64,000 bases of DNA from Diphasiastrum complanatum (lineage: Eukaryota; Streptophyta; Lycopodiopsida; Lycopodiales; Lycopodiaceae). The DNA lies in contig CM055111.1 in NCBI GenBank assembly GCA_029204225.1, forward strand, positions 10,682,785 to 10,746,784, written 5' to 3'. A model generated the notes under the pieces. It did not search any database. It was given only the letters and a program-made list of their open reading frames with translations, and was not told the origin of the DNA. Made by a program: the position numbers and the translations under genes. This document shows, piece after piece, positions 62,186 to 64,000 of the stretch. Numbering within the stretch: the stretch's first letter is position 1; every line of letters begins with the position of its first letter.

Positions 62186-62187
<2 letters not shown>
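60030..62187 (-). pseudogene. LINE ORF2 reverse transcriptase, 5'-truncated
   Basis: The minus-strand frame 60818-62089 opens with the pre-RT linker (RPPHPLWYDAECRTLHQLAI). RT follows: FDFVPRSLLIQRLRDLGF, IGVKQGCSLSSVLFGLYIDE and the catalytic box as YADVVLVSP, in which the second catalytic Asp is replaced by Val. Then WGLGVNTTKTKVMVFNTSRA and SYTYLEILFSGPTFSMRQAA. After a stop at 60818 the connection continues (SFGISITELPSGTHQYIRRI), and the Cys-rich domain is at 60210-60530 (CQLCSLEEMELEEHFICRCP). The changed catalytic Asp means it would not polymerise even if translated. The 5' end, including the endonuclease, is missing and abuts a (CT)n tract. Confidence 0.9.

Positions 62188-62247
<60 letters not shown>
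62188..62247. repeat. (GA)n microsatellite at LINE 5' junction
   Basis: About 60 bp of GA. On the LINE strand it is (CT)n directly before the truncated LINE. Confidence 0.95.
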
Positions 62248-62250
<3 letters not shown>

Positions 62251-62284
62251 TTTTTTATGCTTTTTTTTTTAACATTGGAACGTA

Positions 62285-62303
62285 GGTAGGTAGGTAGGTA
62301 GTG
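62285..62303. repeat. (GTAG)n short tandem repeat
   Basis: Four to five copies of GTAG/TAGG, with a further pair near 62313-62325. Confidence 0.8.
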
Positions 62304-63138
62304 TGACACAGGTTAGGTAGGTAGACATAGGTATGTATATACTCTCTCTCTAAAATAGTTTTATATAGAGATGCTTCCCGATTTGTTTGACAGGTTTGAC
62401 ATTTGATCAGTAGAAAGGTAGTTTTTTTTTAGAACTTTAGCAAAGCTGTGCAAAAGCCTTTGATCAATCAAAATCTTGCCCTCAGTTGAGTCCTTTTCAT
62501 CAAATCCCCACTTGTGAAGCCAAAATTTGCACCATCATTTTTCCTTTGTAGCCATCACAGCTTTGCGGGGGATTTTGTCTTCTTCCAACTTCTTGGCTTG
62601 GCCTTCTTGATAAACCCTAAGAATGGCAAAAGGCTATGATAGGGGGGAGAGTGTTATGGAGCAACCAAAATTTTAATGGTGTAACTCGATATCAAAACTC
62701 CTCAACATTTAGATCGAGCTAATATGGCTTTCAAGGGGTTGGCTACCATAAAGGAGGCGGAAAATAAAATTTTTTGATAGTTCATATCTTCCAAGTCTCA
62801 TGAATCAATGAACCATTGAATCAAAGCATGATGATCAATCAATCAACTATTATCGAGGATCTGTAGGCTCCTACAATACATAAATTTTTTTGCCAAATTT
62901 AACATGAAATCCCCCATCAAAGAGTTGTTTCTTGACGCCCATATCAAAAAACAAAAAAAAAAACATTACGGGGTCAAAATCCCGGAACCTGTTTTGAGAC
63001 GCGTTCGGGAATGCCCATTGCAACTTTGCTTTATAGCTACAAGTAATTCTTCCCACGAAAGGTCTGCCAAAAAAAAGCATCAATCCTAGCCACCATGATA
63101 GATAATTAAATAAATAAATAGAATTTTCTAAACCCTAA
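62304..63138. other. No gene recognised
   Basis: AT-rich spacer. No domain or RNA gene seen. Confidence 0.4.
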
Positions 63139-63490
63139 TCAAATTGCGAATCGTGGTTCAGAACTGCAACTTTGATTTGAATATTGTGGCAAGATCGAGA
63201 ACCTTGCTACATCTAACACCAGAAAATAAGTTCGATAGTAGTTGGGTTTGACCTCCAATTGGCCCAGCCAAGCACAATCAAGATATGCTCTATGCCAAAA
63301 TTGTCTAATGTTTTGATGAGTAACCAAAGGGAGATCAGTGATAGAAATGGTAAATTTCTCGAGGTGAGATGCATGAGAAAACCATGACAACCCATAACCT
63401 AGATCATGAAGATGCTGGGAGGAGATAAGTGTTGCATGTATGTATTTCTGATCAAAAATTGAAAGCACTTGGACTCGGACTCTCTGAATA
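63139..63490 (-). pseudogene. LINE ORF2 connection-region fragment
   Basis: Minus strand: KYIHATLISSQHLHDLGYGL, SWFSHASHL and a SITDLPLVTHQNIR block. These match the region 60557-60805 of the LINE RT (SSHFLHDQGYRLSWFSQASH, ITELPSGTHQYIRRI). It is an isolated piece of the same family in the same orientation, ending at 63490 against a Ty3 scrap. Confidence 0.8.
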
Positions 63491-63509
63491 TAAGTGACAG
63501 GAGTAACGC

Positions 63510-63690
63510 TGGTTTGTCTCGGTTGCCTGCCCTTCTTACTATCACTACCATTTTCCCTGATTGGCTTGACTTACTTCCAGCTACATATGAGACTTGTCTC
63601 GATTTTAGTTCTATTTATCATACGGCCCAGTCTCCATTGTCTATTCGCCACCAGGTTTATTCTCTTGTCGATCATCGACTGGAAAAAAGA
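63510..63690 (+). pseudogene. Ty3/gypsy RNase H-integrase linker fragment
   Basis: The plus strand reads CLDFSSIYHTAQSPLSIRHQ and VYSLVDHRL, almost the same as the minus-strand text at 34280-34380. It is a short fragment of the lineage seen at 33238-34478. Confidence 0.75.
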
Positions 63691-64000
63691 AAGAAAGACA
63701 GATATACTGATGTCTATATAGTATCCAAGGTGCTTAAAATTGGAAAGATACATTTCAAGTATGTACCTTATTGTAGGAGCGTAGTATGTGTTCAATCTAA
63801 ATAAGAGAATTGAACTAATATGAAACTGATGTTGTCCAAAATATCAATAAAAGCATTTGTATATGGCATAATAGAGCATAGTCAAAATAATTGTGAAATC
63901 TATAATGATCACATTAGACTATCTAATGTACACAAATAGCCTAAGGTAGTGGCGGAAAAATGCTGCAATAGAGGTTGTCATTGCACATAGAGAGAGCAAG
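63691..64000. other. No gene recognised
   Basis: AT-rich end of window. Nothing supported. Confidence 0.4.

Overview
This is a 64 kb piece of AT-rich nuclear DNA from a land plant. It is built almost entirely of old and young transposable elements around one recognisable host gene. The plant assignment rests on the GDSL esterase/lipase gene with the usual five-exon plant layout, Ty1/copia and chromodomain Ty3 elements, a plant-type hAT transposase, and repeated primer-binding sites complementary to initiator tRNA-Met. The clade cannot be fixed from the sequence alone. Long CT/GA microsatellites and the mix of elements would suit a fern or other non-angiosperm, but this is a guess.

Layout. 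1-1.6 kb: no gene, one (CT)n tract. 1.6-5.7 kb: decayed Ty3/gypsy 3' half on the minus strand (RNase H end, integrase, then a long extra coiled-coil ORF downstream of integrase). 5.7-9.9 kb: decayed Ty1/copia coding region (+), followed by a leader, primer-binding site and LTR that read on the opposite strand. 9.9-13 kb: unassigned DNA with a 150 bp CT/CA microsatellite. 13.1-14.9 kb: the intact GDSL gene (-) with a TATA-like box upstream. 15-19.7 kb: unassigned, with two small tandem duplications. 19.7-28.4 kb: several copia fragments in both orientations with LTR-like direct repeats. 28.4-33.2 kb: nothing firm. 33.2-34.5 kb: Ty3 integrase remnant (-). 35.3-40.5 kb: decayed chromodomain Ty3 element (+) carrying a 405 bp internal tandem duplication. 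40.8-43.6 kb: LINE remnant (-). 43.7-47.1 kb: mostly empty, with a small LINE fragment. 47.3-57.7 kb: two hAT transposase pseudogene copies (-). The first is split by a complete, young chromodomain Ty3 retrotransposon at 48763-54993, with 360 bp LTRs differing at two positions and a 5 bp ATCGG target duplication. 57.7-62.2 kb: a stack of LINE fragments (-) separated by (GA)n tracts. 62.2-64 kb: short LINE and Ty3 scraps.

The only gene expected to serve the plant is the GDSL esterase. The young Ty3 element is nearly coding-competent: its single long gag-pol frame is interrupted by one extra base in an A6/T6 run. Most points of interest are about element biology: an extra coiled-coil ORF in a Ty3 lineage, stops in it that look like cytosine-deamination scars, LINEs bounded by CT microsatellites, and copia copies with an apparently inverted coding cassette. 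No CRISPR array, rRNA gene or functional tRNA gene was seen.
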